Part shown: in pieces, positions 22,430 through 33,778 of the stretch | Numbering within the stretch: position 1 is the stretch's first letter | How the letters are laid out: every line of letters starts with the position of its first letter | Source of the DNA: Nymphaea colorata | Taxonomy: Eukaryota; Streptophyta; Magnoliopsida; Nymphaeales; Nymphaeaceae | Direction: 5' to 3' | Length of the DNA stretch: 64,000 nucleotides | Assembly: GCF_008831285.2 (NCBI RefSeq) | Contig: NC_045141.1 | Span: 4,295,224-4,359,223 of the forward strand | Program-made: the position numbers and the translations under genes | Notes under the pieces: generated by a model | Seen by the model: only the letters and a program-made list of their open reading frames with translations | Database searches by the model: none | What the model was told of the DNA's origin: nothing

Positions 22430-22977
22430 CTAATAGACCCAAATTCTATTTCCTCCCTCTTTCCTCCACTGGGAAGCTCTTTTGCGGTCTTAAATCAGAG
22501 AAGAAACCAAAGCCTTTGAACAGAAGCAAATATGACTGCCTGAGTTTGTGACTCAGTGAAGGGTTGAGAGAACCTGCTGTCGAGCTGAACCTGTAGGATG
22601 AGAACAAGAGCTGCCGAGAGGAGATTTCTGGAGATGATTCGTGAGGATATGCAATGGGCTCGTCACTGACATCCGCAGCAGAGAATTCAGTCGAGCCTGA
22701 GAAATTCCGGCGATAGGGGTTGCCGCCGGAGTACAGGAAGAATCCCGCGAGAAACGCGCCCTCCCGTGACTTCCTTTCCCGCCATTCTCTGGAATAATTT
22801 GCTGGAGATGAAGGTTTATCGGGCCGCAGAGAGGAAGGCCGGCACTGATTTTTCAGGCAATTCTAGCTGTCGAGCAGAAGATTATTCCAATTCCAGGTGT
22901 CTGAAGGACCTCTCTACAAAAGCTTGGATTTTTTTGGAGTTAACGGAAGGGAGCAGTCGATTTCCCTCTCTCATTTT
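22430..22977 (-). mobile_element. Copia 5' leader (copy 2)
   Basis: 22,440-22,740 matches 11,115-11,430, and 22,730-22,977 matches the leader part of the 697-bp tandem units. It runs to the PBS complement GCTCTGATAACA (22,978-22,989, one mismatch). This links the two leader fragments into one family. Confidence 0.8.
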
Positions 22978-22989
22978 GCTCTGATAACA

Positions 22990-23626
22990 TGAGAAAACTT
23001 ATTCAGAGGAAGCGCGAAAGATAAAGCTGGAGAGAACTTGTTTTTATTGATTCCTTTGAACAACATATAGTACAAAAAAAGGTTATCGCTTACAAGATTT
23101 TTGGTATACAAGATCATGATAATACACAACCTCTTGAAAAATTGAGAGCACTAAAAAATATTTCTCACTTACATTTACAAGATCCACAATTTTTTGAGTG
23201 GATGAAGGATTACAAAAAGGAAGGTTATAATGGAACAAATCTGCCGTGTCTCCCTTTTAAGTAGTTCCAGTAATTTCGGTTTTGTCAATCTCCCCAATGT
23301 CTTCCTTAATTTTCGTCTTTCTATTGATATCAAGATCCCCAACGTCTTCCTTAATTCTCGTCTTTTCATTGACAACAAGATCCTCAACTTCTTCAGCAAT
23401 ATTCTTATTTTGAATATCCATAAAATCACCTTTTGCTGATTTACTTTTATCATTTCTATCCCAATCCATTAACCACCTAAAATGTAGTCTGCATAATAAT
23501 AACAGATCTTGATAAGAGATCTGATCCCTTTTTTCTTGACACTTTGTTTATCACTCAGGATTTGCGTGTTTATCATACCTAAAATGCTCTCCTGTACCCT
23601 GAGTCCATCTTCTCTCAAGAACATCA
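22990..23626 (-). mobile_element. Copia LTR (copy 3) with nested 325-bp insertion
   Basis: Begins at TGAGAAAACTTATTC after the PBS and ends at ACATCA (23,626), as LTR copy 2 does. It is about 300 bp longer because of an insertion at about 23,129-23,453. The ancestral junction, seen at 43,550 and 15,780, reads ACACAATTTCTATC. Confidence 0.75.
23129..23453 (-). other. Insertion with in-frame 15-residue repeats
   Basis: The - strand frame from 23,469 has about three 45-bp units encoding repeats such as EKTRIKEDVGDLDIN and RKTKIKEDIGEIDKT, preceded by a more diverged QNKNIAEEVEDLVVN unit. The charged, heptad-free composition suggests a fragment of a low-complexity host or retroelement protein. 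It is absent from the other LTR copies. Confidence 0.6.
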
Positions 23627-23646
23627 AAGAATGAACAGGCATCAAG

Positions 23647-24284
23647 ATGTCGAACCACAACCTGGTACATGCTTCAGTTTTTTTTTCATGGTTTAACACT
23701 TCTTCCATGGGAGGCTGGTAGAGTGTGCATGCATTTCATTAGTTATATCTGCACTAGCATATGTGATATGTGGTTCTAATAATTCATTCTCACACCTATG
23801 TGGTTGCAGTTTGCACTTAGGAAGCAGGAGCTGCGGCCGATGCCTCAGAGGAACAAGCTAGAGGTATGGCTTAAGAAAACACTGTTTTTACTATGCCTAC
23901 TGAAGGATGATAACCATTCACACTTCGCAACAAATTATGAAACCGGTGACTTTTTCAAAGAATTGATTTGTGTCTTCTGCATTTGGGCAGGTCAGCAGGC
24001 CTAAGGTGAGCGCTCAAGGATTAAGCACACCTAAGAGAGTGATGCCAAGTGAAGAGGAAAATAAGATAATGCCTCAGATGGAGGAATTTGAGGGCATGGT
24101 GGATGCGGTTATCAATCCCAATGCTGATGTGGCCTGCAACAAGCGAAGGCTACCTGTCTTTGTGGCTCAAACGGATCCCACTCGAAGGGAGTTTTGGCTT
24201 AAAGGAGCGTCCGAGGGTTACTCGAAGGGAGTTTTGGCTCAAACGGATCCAACATCGCCTTACCAACTCGAACTCCTCTTTTGA
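23647..24284 (+). CDS. Three-exon small gene, copy 2 (121 aa)
   Basis: Exons 23,647-23,664, 23,810-23,863 and 23,991-24,284. Introns are GT-AG (GTACAT...TTGCAG; GTATGG...GGGCAG). The spliced frame is open from ATG 23,647, but the longer N-terminus of copy 1 is lost through a ~20-bp deletion. The shared core (VSAQGLSTP, SEEEN, INPNADVACNKRRLPVFV) is kept. The stop of copy 1 is absent, so the protein runs on through two near-repeats of TRREFWLKG/SKGVLAQTDP type to TGA at 24,282-24,284. It lies 20 bp beyond the LTR edge. Function is unknown. Confidence 0.45.
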
Positions 24285-25760
24285 GTCTCACCACCCCTTC
24301 CTCCCTTTCTCTTATACGTTTTCTGTATTCCTTTATTGTTTTTGACAATTTTTGCAAAATCATGACAATTTGTCACGAAATTATATGTTCTCTCTCTCTT
24401 CTACCTCTTTATCTAGATATCATGCCTTTCCATGTAACGTAAGTAAAAGAATTGGAACTGCCTTGTCATTCACTTGGTAAGATGGATAGACTTTAAATGT
24501 AATTTTCCATGTTGATCACATGTCCAATTGAACCGTTCCAAAAAAAAAAAAAAACAGACATGAAAAAAAATTAATCTCTGATTAAGAAATAGATGTGTTC
24601 GGATTTAAGAAATAACATCCGACTGGATTCAGATTCAGATTCTGAGATATATAAGTATCGGATCGGATACGGATTCAGTTCAGATTCAGTTTTAAGTAAT
24701 TACTCATATCCAAAAGGCCACCACCCAAATATGGAACCATTTCTCAATGTCCACAAGCTCCAGCATGTTGGTACTTACGCAATTTTGGGTATTGCTGGGC
24801 TGCCGGCAAAAGTTGAAGTTATTCGGCAACCTTCTCATTAAGAGCATCGTGAACAGTCGTCACCCATACCCTTGGAGAAGTTGGGAGGACTCGAGAGAAT
24901 GACTGACCTTGTTCTTCTTGAAAATCAATACCCAAAAAATAAAAATGAAAAATATTTGAAATAAAATATATCATTACCTGTCTGTCGGTTTCGAGCTCCG
25001 AAACAAATGAAAAAAAAGTCAAATCCAAATTTGAATCCGAAATCAGATTCCACAATCTGAATCTGTTCCGAATGTAATTTTTTCCTCATCCAAAATCAGA
25101 TTTCATGATTTGAATCTGATCAAAATCCATTCTTTTCTCATCCTAATCTGAATATGAAATCAGATGGCACAATCAGAATCCGATCAGAATCCTATTTTTA
25201 TATTTGAATCTGAATCCAAAATTTTGAACTGAATCTGACTGATTTACAAAATATAAGTGCATTGAATATAGAATATTATTTAAAACTAAGTCCGATCTGG
25301 GTCTGATCAGATATTTTTTGTGTTTCTGAATCTGAATTCAATTGGACATTTTGTATAACTGAATCCGTATTGGATCGGATATTTATGCATATTTGAATCT
25401 GAATCTATTGGATGTCATTTCTTAATTTCAAATCCTATCTGATTTTTTTAGTTGATTAGTAAATTTCTTTTCTTCATCCAAATGTTTATGGAGCAGTTGG
25501 CTTGGACATCCAATTCAAATGAGACATATTGACATCCTTAGGTTGAAACTTCCCCACTCCAACTTACTTGTTTCACCATTATAAACAGGGGACTAGTCCA
25601 TTTGTGTGTGTCATGTGGATAGAGCAGTAAAACGAGTCAAGCCAAGTGAAGCTGGACTTGAATTTGCTCTGTTAAGCTCAAGCTTAACTCAAAACTCACG
25701 ATTATAAACAAGTCAAGTTTGAGTTTCAAAAAGTTGATTTGATTGAACTTGAGTAAACTA
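24235..25760 (+). repeat. Repeat R1 (copy 3)
   Basis: Same order as copy 2 but with a different internal module (24,715-24,970, see next entry) where copy 2 holds the RLK scrap. The degenerate GATTC array runs 25,020-25,440. It ends in the CTCGAG-type element, truncated at about 25,760. Confidence 0.75.
24715..24970 (-). other. Module M2 within R1, short conserved frame
   Basis: On the - strand it reads FSRVLPTSPRVWVTTVHDAL then NEKVAE. Related frames occur at 35,880-36,130 (+ strand) and 43,720-43,925 (+ strand). Each is preceded by TTTGTATTTAGGTCC-like sequence resembling a splice acceptor, here altered. The product is not recognised. Confidence 0.5.
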
Positions 25761-25761
25761 T

Positions 25762-28249
25762 TTACGCATTGAGGAACTGACCTCAGAATGGTGAGAATTT
25801 GTCCCTGTGGAACTTGTCTTGGACAAGTTGTTCTTCCTCATGGTAAGTCAATAGATCGAATACCCGAACCCCAACATTCAAGTCAATGGTTCGGGTGCCA
25901 AATTACCCATGTTAGAAAGACGAAAAGATGCCCTTAGAATTAGGGGAAAAAATACCGTTCACATGGTTATCATGAGTTCAGTGTACCCTCCCAGATTTTG
26001 AGAAATATAAATTAACTTACTCTTTGGCAGTCAAGAAAAAGAAAAAGAAAATCACTTTGGCCCTTCAAAAAATTTTAAAAACATAATGGCCTGAAGCCAG
26101 CTGTTGGAGTGTTGAGTCTGATCCATACTTGATAGCCTTCCCTAATTTCTGTAAGGGAATTTATGTAATTTTTTATTTTGTGGAAATAGCTTTGTGCGGC
26201 ATTTTAGCTTGTACTTTGTAATTTTTTTCTGATAGTGGAAATAGCTCAAATTTTTTTCAATGATTCACTTCTTAGTTTTAAGTTTGACAGATTAATTTAG
26301 ATTCCCCTTTAGGGGCAAATAGAATCGATGCCTTAGGGTTCTAAGCAAAAACTGTTTGCCTCTATCTGCATCAACCCTGTTGGAGACGTCCCTTATTTCC
26401 CTTTTGCCTCCAAGGTCTTAAGCTGCTTCAGCTTGCACAAAAAATTGCAGGCTATGCCAGTTGGAGATGTAGACCAACCATTGCCCCGAGTTGGTCTACC
26501 AAACCCTAGGGCTTTTTGTTGCACTATATGGTAACTAAAATAATACACTTTAAAATTTGAGCTAGCATTGATGATGTTATATTGTTCATTATATATTTGA
26601 TAAATACTTTAGACCCATTGTGACACTCATAATCCTCATATTTTCTAATGTACACATTCCAATTGTGCGTTCACATACTTTGGAAAGCCCAGCTAACTAC
26701 CGTTTGATTATACGGATTACACAGTTTATGGTGGAACTAGCCTCCTAGTGCACACACATTTTTTTGCCAGCCTAGCCAAGTTTATGAATCCATTTGATTG
26801 TCCGTATCAATTACATTATTATTGCGCTCATAATTTTCATATTTTCAAGTGTAAATGTTACAGGATAGGGGGACGTACACAAATTAAGTATGAAACCTGG
26901 TGATTTTTTTTTTAAGCATAGAAGTATAGCCTAGCTTTATGTAACAATATTAGAAAAAAATATCAATGATAGCAATTATTTTTACAAAGATGATGTTTTC
27001 CCACCATCATGGGAGAAAGATGAGTGGAAGTCATGTTTGCAAGTAATTCGTGTGAACAAATTATACAAGATATTATAGTCACCACAAGTCAATAGTATGC
27101 CTTTATAGAAGCACACTACGTAAGTGAAAAAAAAAAAAGGCAGATTTCTCCAAAAGATGGAGAAGTTTTGAAATTTAATGCGGTCCATAGACAGGTGATC
27201 AAATAATCCTCTGATAAAGCTACCGGCTTCATGCCATCTCCAGACCCATTTCAAAGAGCACCTTCCAAAAGAGCCTTTTATCTCCTAAACTATTTTATTT
27301 CATATTAAGAAAATGTGGAAGGATGTTTCTCTACTCTAAACAACAGTGTCTGCTGTAAGATGAGAAATAGAAGAGGAAGGTTGTCATAATTGGAGTTAAA
27401 TAATGAAAAAATTTGCTTCTTATGAAATGGAAGCTTTTCTTCTCAAAAAGATATAATGAAATCATTCTCCTATAAGATGTTCCCTTCATCCAACTGACCT
27501 CAGAATGGATCACTTTGGCCCCTTCAAAAATTTCTAAAAACATAATGGCTTCAGTGACTGCTGTTGGAGTGTTGAATCTGATCCATACTTGATAGCCTTC
27601 CCTGATTTTTGTAAGGGTATTTATGTAATTTTTTATTTTGTGGGTTTTGCTCTAATCTCATGTTTAAGAGGACGTCGTTTTGGCTTGTACTTTGTAATTT
27701 TTTTCTGAAGTGAAAACTGCTTTGTGTGGTGGCCATGGACCTAAGAAAACGTTGTCTCCAAACCACTTAAAATCTTTGTGTGTTCTTTCTATGTCTTTCT
27801 TTTCTTTTGATTCGATTTTATTGGTGTGTTAAGAAAGTGAGAGAGAGAGAGAGAGCCAAGTTTCTAACAACAGTCGGTCCTAGAGTGTTTGTTCACACCG
27901 GATGTTCCAAAAACGTAATGTAAACTTAGTCACCTGTTTGTTTGTGAAGATGTACTTTTGTGACAACATATTGTATTCTTGGAATTCCATCCATCTCATC
28001 CACTGGTTTGGGTTGGATTGGGTGTCTATGACTCCCCATCTAGAACAAGGTACTAGCGTACGTAAGAACTTTGGTCAGATCCGTATTAGTATTTCAAAAA
28101 TTAAATAAAATGGAAAAAGATAAGAGAGTTGAGTGTCACAGATACACCCTCATATGCTGGACAAAAGTGTCTCAATGGTGCATTTTGGGACCATTCATCC
28201 ATGAAAGCTATAATTGACTACAAAATTAAAGAGAATACTTTCAATTGGG
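25762..28249. other. Intergenic with a direct repeat
   Basis: No gene is recognised. About 200 bp at 26,048-26,250 recurs at 27,505-27,730 (shared TGATCCATACTTGATAGCCT). A (GA)n tract is at about 27,838-27,856. Confidence 0.55.
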
Positions 28250-28257
28250 CTCTGATT

Positions 28258-28401
28258 CAGTGGCGGAGTAATGTTATAGGCACACAGGCCCATAAAATTT
28301 ACTTTATTTGCATATGAGTTTCCCTTAAAGATTGAAATTTAAACTTAGAGTGTTCTTTAAAGGTTGAAGTTTAAAGACAAAAATTTCTGACTCCACCACT
28401 G
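28258..28401. mobile_element. hAT-type MITE, 144 bp, perfect 8-bp target duplication
   Basis: Ends CAGTGGCGGAG and CTCCACCACTG are inverted repeats with 10 of 11 matches. The flanks are CTCTGATT at 28,250-28,257 and again at 28,402-28,409. Length, end sequence and 8-bp duplication are those of hAT MITEs. Confidence 0.9.
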
Positions 28402-28954
28402 CTCTGATTCAACACCTTGATATGGAGTGCTTACTTGTGTTTTCTCTGGCTTCTATGTTCCGGGTGATGTTGTTTCGACTACAGGTCCAGCTAAATGAAG
28501 GAAATTAGACAGTCATGCTGTCTTAACTGCACGGGTTGGTCTTCCATCTTTTTGTGTAAACAGAATTTTCGGTTAAATAGAAGTGGGAGGCTAAATCCAA
28601 ATACTGAAGTGAAAATAGAAGCCTCCCCATTCCTTTTTTTGCTCTCAAGAAATGGATCTGCTGGAGGGTAGGCATCCGACCTGTTAATAAAACTTTTTCA
28701 TGTTATAACGGCCTCCAATATATAAAAATAATAAATAGTTAAAATAGAAATAAAAGAAATTTGGTGGTTTGGTGTGGGCACTACTGGACCATGATGATGG
28801 ATTGCTCCTAACATCAGGCTTCTTTAGTTGGCATTTGGCAAGCACAGCTTTAGTTTGGCCTGGTTAAAAGTAAAAAATAAAAACACGACACCTTATCTTC
28901 AATTATCATCAAAATTTAAGCATTTTTCTAAACTATGCTAGAGATGGAGACTCC

Positions 28955-29062
28955 GTGGAACTTCTTGCAGAATACGGGGCTCACTTCTTTTTTGAATTTC
29001 TGGTAAACGTGGAACTTCTTGCACAATACAGGGCTCACTTCTTTTTTGAATTTCTGGTAAAG
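28955..29062. repeat. 54-bp tandem duplication
   Basis: Two copies of a 54-bp unit beginning GTGGAACTTCTTGCA, with about three differences. It is in frame on the + strand (VELLAEYGAHFFFEFLVN repeated), though the frame is not otherwise convincing as a gene. Confidence 0.9.
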
Positions 29063-29164
29063 GTTGGGAATGCATGGAACATCCATCTACATATTTGTCC
29101 TTGTAAGGGGTTTGTTTTGTCATCGAATTCAATCCCATGAATGGTCGAGGTGTTGAATGTAACT

Positions 29165-29365
29165 AGGGATGTCAATATATCCGATAGAAATTGGATATCT
29201 GATTTGAATTGGATATCCGACTGAACCATTTTGAAAAAAATTGGATACGAAAAAAAAACTTAATATTCGATTTAGAAATGGGATCAAATTCGGATTTAGA
29301 AAATGACATTTGATGGGATTTAATTTGGATTGAGATATATTCATATCCAATTAGCAGATACGGAT
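29165..29365. repeat. R1-type element end
   Basis: Starts TAGGGATGTCAATATATCCG, the hAT-like end of the GGATTC-rich family. It continues with ATATCCGA/TTGGAT words and is truncated near 29,365. Confidence 0.6.
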
Positions 29366-29380
29366 TTGATGCTACGATAG

Positions 29381-30650
29381 GAGATCACCATAGTCTTCAT
29401 AAGGATGTGGTCAAGCTTTTTCGTAAATTGATTCCCTTTAAGGCTGACTGGGAATGCGATCAACAATCTGAGGCTCTGTTTCAGGGTCCGCTTGGATTAT
29501 GATTTCATTCCTCATTCTTTTGTATACTCTCTCTCCTTCTTTCTACAACATCCGTACTGTTTCCATTGTCGAAGTCGAAAGACTCAACCTGTACCAGGGC
29601 TTCCTGTGTTTTGGCGGTCTCCCTTACAGAGTATGTTTGGATTATTGTTTTTCAACCCTGTTGAACTTGTGTTTCTGATCGTTGCCCTTCTTCTCATACT
29701 TGGAAACAATTAGGCCCATATATAGGAGACAGAAATTAAGAACTTTTGCATTGGAACATCTCAATCAGTCTTTGAGATTTGAAAACTTTGATCAACAAAT
29801 TGGTTGTGACAACATTTTCCCCAAAAAAATTTCTGGAAATTTCTGCAAATCCATGGAAAAGTCGAAATTTTGACTTTTTTCCTACATTCTTAAGTTTTCC
29901 AAACGTCACATTATTAGCAATTGTTGAAAAAATTGGTGTTTTGAAAGTTTAGTAAGTAAAAAGTTTGATAATTAATTTTTTTTTCTGTTATAACTATGAC
30001 TGAGTTTCCAAAGTGATGGGCTTCCTTGAATCTTTTGGTGGCCTATCAATTCAGAGTTTAGATTTAGTGTCTTAGCTCTTCTTATCACTTTCGAACAAGT
30101 CCCTATTTTACTTGCAGCAGTGACATCTTTTTTCTTTAGTGAAACAAAATGTGATCAGATTGGAGCTTCCAATCGTCAAATTTCAAGGTCATGTACATTT
30201 CGCATCGTCCAGACTTTGCATATGACATCTAACAATAAGAGATGGCTTGAATAAATATGACATTCTTAATGACTTCTGTCAAATTTTCGTTCCTTCCTTC
30301 GACTGTTTAAATTTACATGCTTTGAGCAATGTTGATCAGTTGATTACTAAGCCAAATAAGAAGTGAAATAGGATTTATCAAAAGAACTAGCATTTCTACT
30401 GTTAACAGCCTCTGCCAGGAGTTCGTCAAAAATTTATAATCTGCTATTTTTTTAATACAAAATCTGCCCTATACACACAGACACACACACACACACACAC
30501 ATATATGATAAGAGTTTTTAATTTTGATTATCTACCAAAGTTTCTTATTAGCTATCTCCATTGTATGACACTTGCAGGCCAGTAGGGAATAATTTGAGGG
30601 GTTGGTATCTTTTGTTATCTATTGTCTTTCTGGAGTCCTGGGATTGGGGT
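29381..30650. other. Intergenic, no gene recognised
   Basis: No conserved frame. An (AC)n microsatellite lies at about 30,477-30,502. Confidence 0.55.
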
Positions 30651-30656
30651 TGGGAG

Positions 30657-31065
30657 TAGGGATGTTAATGTATCAGATTCAAATAGGATACATCTTGAAC
30701 TATATCTGTTTTTTTAGATATTCACATATCCATATTCAAATTCTGATTTGAATACAAACAATGGATCTAAAATCCAATATCACAATCTGAATTCGAATTT
30801 TGAATCAATTCTGGCTGATTTTCAAAATGTAAGAGCATTTGAGTGTAAGATTTTTATTTAGAATTAAATCCAATCCATATCTGAATCTGAATCCGAATCC
30901 AGTTGGATATATATGTACATTCAAATCTGAATCATGATCCAATCAGATGTCATTTCTTAAACCCGAATCCGCTCCAATTGCTTAATCGGATGTTAATTTT
31001 TTTTCCATATCTGATATTTTTTGAACTGGTTTGGTTGGATATCCAATTAAAATCAGTTACATTGT
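30657..31065. repeat. R1-type element, ~410 bp, both ends visible
   Basis: Starts TAGGGATGTTAATG. It is dense in AATCTGAATCCGAATCC words and ends near GATATCCAATTAAAATCAG. Inverted sub-terminal words occur at both sides. Confidence 0.6.
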
Positions 31066-31764
31066 CAAACGACAAACCTAATTTGGTCAGAATTGGCTCT
31101 ATATGACCTTTCAGCTATGGTTCACCATATCCATTCAATGACAAATTCTAAAGTTCTCTTGGCGGACTTTCACAGGTTATTTTTTCAATTTAGTTCTCCA
31201 TGTTTTCTAACTTGATTTTTTTTAGCACTCAAAATAATCTTATTTGATTATTTTCTTGGAACTATAATGGCTTGAGCAGCCTTTACTTGGCCAAAGATAC
31301 AAGAGATGGTGATATGGCCACTACAAGAATACCCCTTACCTCTAATGGGGCTTTTTTTCACCACCAACAGGCTAGGTGAAGCTACGTACATCGTAACTTG
31401 CCTCTGCATATGCCAATAATAAAGTATGTAATTGTTCCATATATCTGTCCCAAATATTAGGCAGAGTTATGTAATATTATGTTAAAAAGTTCCATGAATC
31501 TGTCCTATGAATCTGTCCTAAATATTATGGCAGATGAGTATAACAATAATATCCAGTTGTGATTACCAGACGACCCTAGTTCCTGCTTTCACCTGGATAA
31601 CGTGTTTAAGATGCTTATGTCAAGACATTTAAATGATATTTTAATTCTTTTTTTTTTTTGGAGCTAGATGCTGGTGGTTGTTGGCTTGCTTCAGCTGCTT
31701 ATCTTCCACAGGTATATTTTTACAGTCTTATGTGAAATAATTGCTTATTTGTGTGCTTTCACTT
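31066..31764. other. Intergenic, no gene recognised
   Basis: No conserved frame is seen. A T-run lies at about 31,650. Confidence 0.5.
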
Positions 31765-32344
31765 GTGTAAGTAATGCTGATCTTATTTTTCTTGTGAATT
31801 AAATATTTGAGTACTGGTTATGCTATAAGTCGCCTAAGAAATTATTGTCAAATAATATGCTTTTTGGCTCCTTTAATCTTACGTAGAAATTAATCTATCT
31901 TTTTGTGCAGTTTAACTGCTAACCTGTATCTGTGTGTTTTGGCATGTTTCTTTTTGTGTGCTTTTGAGGGTTGAGTCAATTATTGTCAAACATCATTGTG
32001 AATAGCAGCATTAATCTGCTAATCTTTCTCCATTGCACAGATTGATTTTGCTTAACAAATGCAAGGAACCTAATCCCTAGAAAGCTGTTCATGCAACATA
32101 CATTCTGCTTTTGACTAAGAAGGTAAGACAATCAAATGACAGAGCATTTCTTTCACTTTTGTTCTGAGAAATTTGGTGGTGATTCTGCCGTCGACTGCTG
32201 AACGTTTGTTTCTTGGTCCTGATCAAGCAGCAACAGGATGCATTACTTGCCTCAAATTAATCCCAAAGTTCTTTAATGAATTCAAAAGTTCCAGCATAAC
32301 AGAGCAACCATTTCTAAACTAGGTACTATGCATAACTAACAAAC
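31765..32344 (+). pseudogene. Duplicated segment S (copy 2) with gene fragment
   Basis: Matches 60,530-61,075 inverted over its full length. Between about 32,160 and 32,325 the + strand reads LRNLVVILPSTAERLFLGPD, then QAATGCITCLKLIPKFF and a stop inside PFLN. The inverted copy keeps the same frame without that stop. The conserved frame suggests one exon of a host gene, but I do not recognise the protein. Confidence 0.5.
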
Positions 32345-32444
32345 TTGGTTAACTGTTAAATTTCCATAGAATAGATGTTTGATCCATGCAAATGCCAACA
32401 AAATTCTATTTTTATCTTTGTTTTTGAATTTTGGAGAAACATAA

Positions 32445-32544
32445 NNNNNNNNNNNNNNNNNNNNNNNNNNNNNNNNNNNNNNNNNNNNNNNNNNNNNNNN
32501 NNNNNNNNNNNNNNNNNNNNNNNNNNNNNNNNNNNNNNNNNNNN
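32445..32544. other. Assembly gap (100 N)
   Basis: Exactly 100 N, which usually denotes a gap of unknown size. The missing last exon of RLK copy C could lie here. Confidence 0.98.
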
Positions 32545-32909
32545 ATTTATTGTAGAGCCTGTGAGGTTTGTTGAGATTCATGAATTGTATGGTGTTGCTT
32601 TTAACTCCCGTGACAGATCTCCAGGTTCTCCAAAATTTCTCATAAATTGTGTGAATTATTTAATAGTGTCAATTGTCAGCCAATCCTAAGCAATTCGTAG
32701 ATGGGTACGTGTGATTAGGGATTTTTAATACAAAAAAGGAACAAAAGTACAACTTACGTTAAATGAAAAAGATCAATTGAAGATTATTGCTTGTTGAAAA
32801 CATGTCACCAAGACATATTTGTGTACATGAGCACAAAAGAATGCAAAAACTAGTATGCAACACCACAAGCCATACGAACAACACATATTTGTGTACATGA
32901 GAACAAAAG

Positions 32910-32946
<37 letters not shown>

Positions 32947-33778
32947 GCAGTCTTTATGTGTGAATACCAACCATGATGATTAGATGGATCATCGGTGTTT
33001 GCACATCAATCAATATATTTATTGATATTATTTTTGCAAATCACACCACACATAAGTGAGGGACAATATATATATATTATATATTAATATGGGAAGAGTG
33101 AGAAATTGGTAAAAACCAGACACTTTAACATTTTCTAAAACATATTTAAATAAAATATTTACATCTTAATATATTTATAAAAACGATTTTTTATAAAAAC
33201 ATGCTTTGAATCAAGTGTTTTTACGAAAAAAGTTGATTTGTCTATTATGAAAATGTTGAGGCTATGACAGCCATTCATTTTTGCTAATTATGAAAACACT
33301 ATTAAAGCCCAGAAAATGAATAACTTATATATAGTTTGTGTCAGTCTATTCTTAAACTTAAGATTATATTGGTAAGGTTAGATTAAAAAAAAAACACTTT
33401 AAATAACATAATTTAAGGGTCTGGCTTTTTTTCTTGACCTGTTGGTCTGGTTTCTACCAATCACTATATATATATATATAATATAATATATATATGAAGA
33501 AAGAAAAGAAAAAAGAGAGAAAACAGCCCGCAAGAACTGGCAAAACCACTCACTCTCTCTACCTCACTTTATTTCACCTCACCTCCTCTTGGACCTCTCC
33601 CATACACTCCTCCCTCCCTTTCTTAATCTCTCGATCAGAGGATTATTGATGAGAGAGAATGCACACACGCATATGAGAAGGAAGCCAGGGTGTGTTGACT
33701 CAAAGAAATGGTCAATAACACTCGCAATCAACGAGAGAGACAAAATTTATAAAAGGAAATCAAATTAAGAGATAGTAC
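32545..33778 (-). other. Intron of RLK copy C (3' part lost in gap)
   Basis: Matches the copy D intron (54,380-55,460) in direct orientation, for example GAATTATTTAATAGTGTCAA and GGTCTGGTTTCTACC. It contains (AT)n tracts at about 32,911-32,942 and 33,465-33,495. The donor GTACTATC lies at 33,778 downward. Confidence 0.8.

Noticed and set aside
24593-24841. SDSDSE/SESESE-type frames in R1 arrays
   Set aside because: They arise from GATTC-word repeats, not from a gene.
32336-32689. Frames spanning the N gap
   Set aside because: They run through 100 unknown bases, so they carry no evidence.
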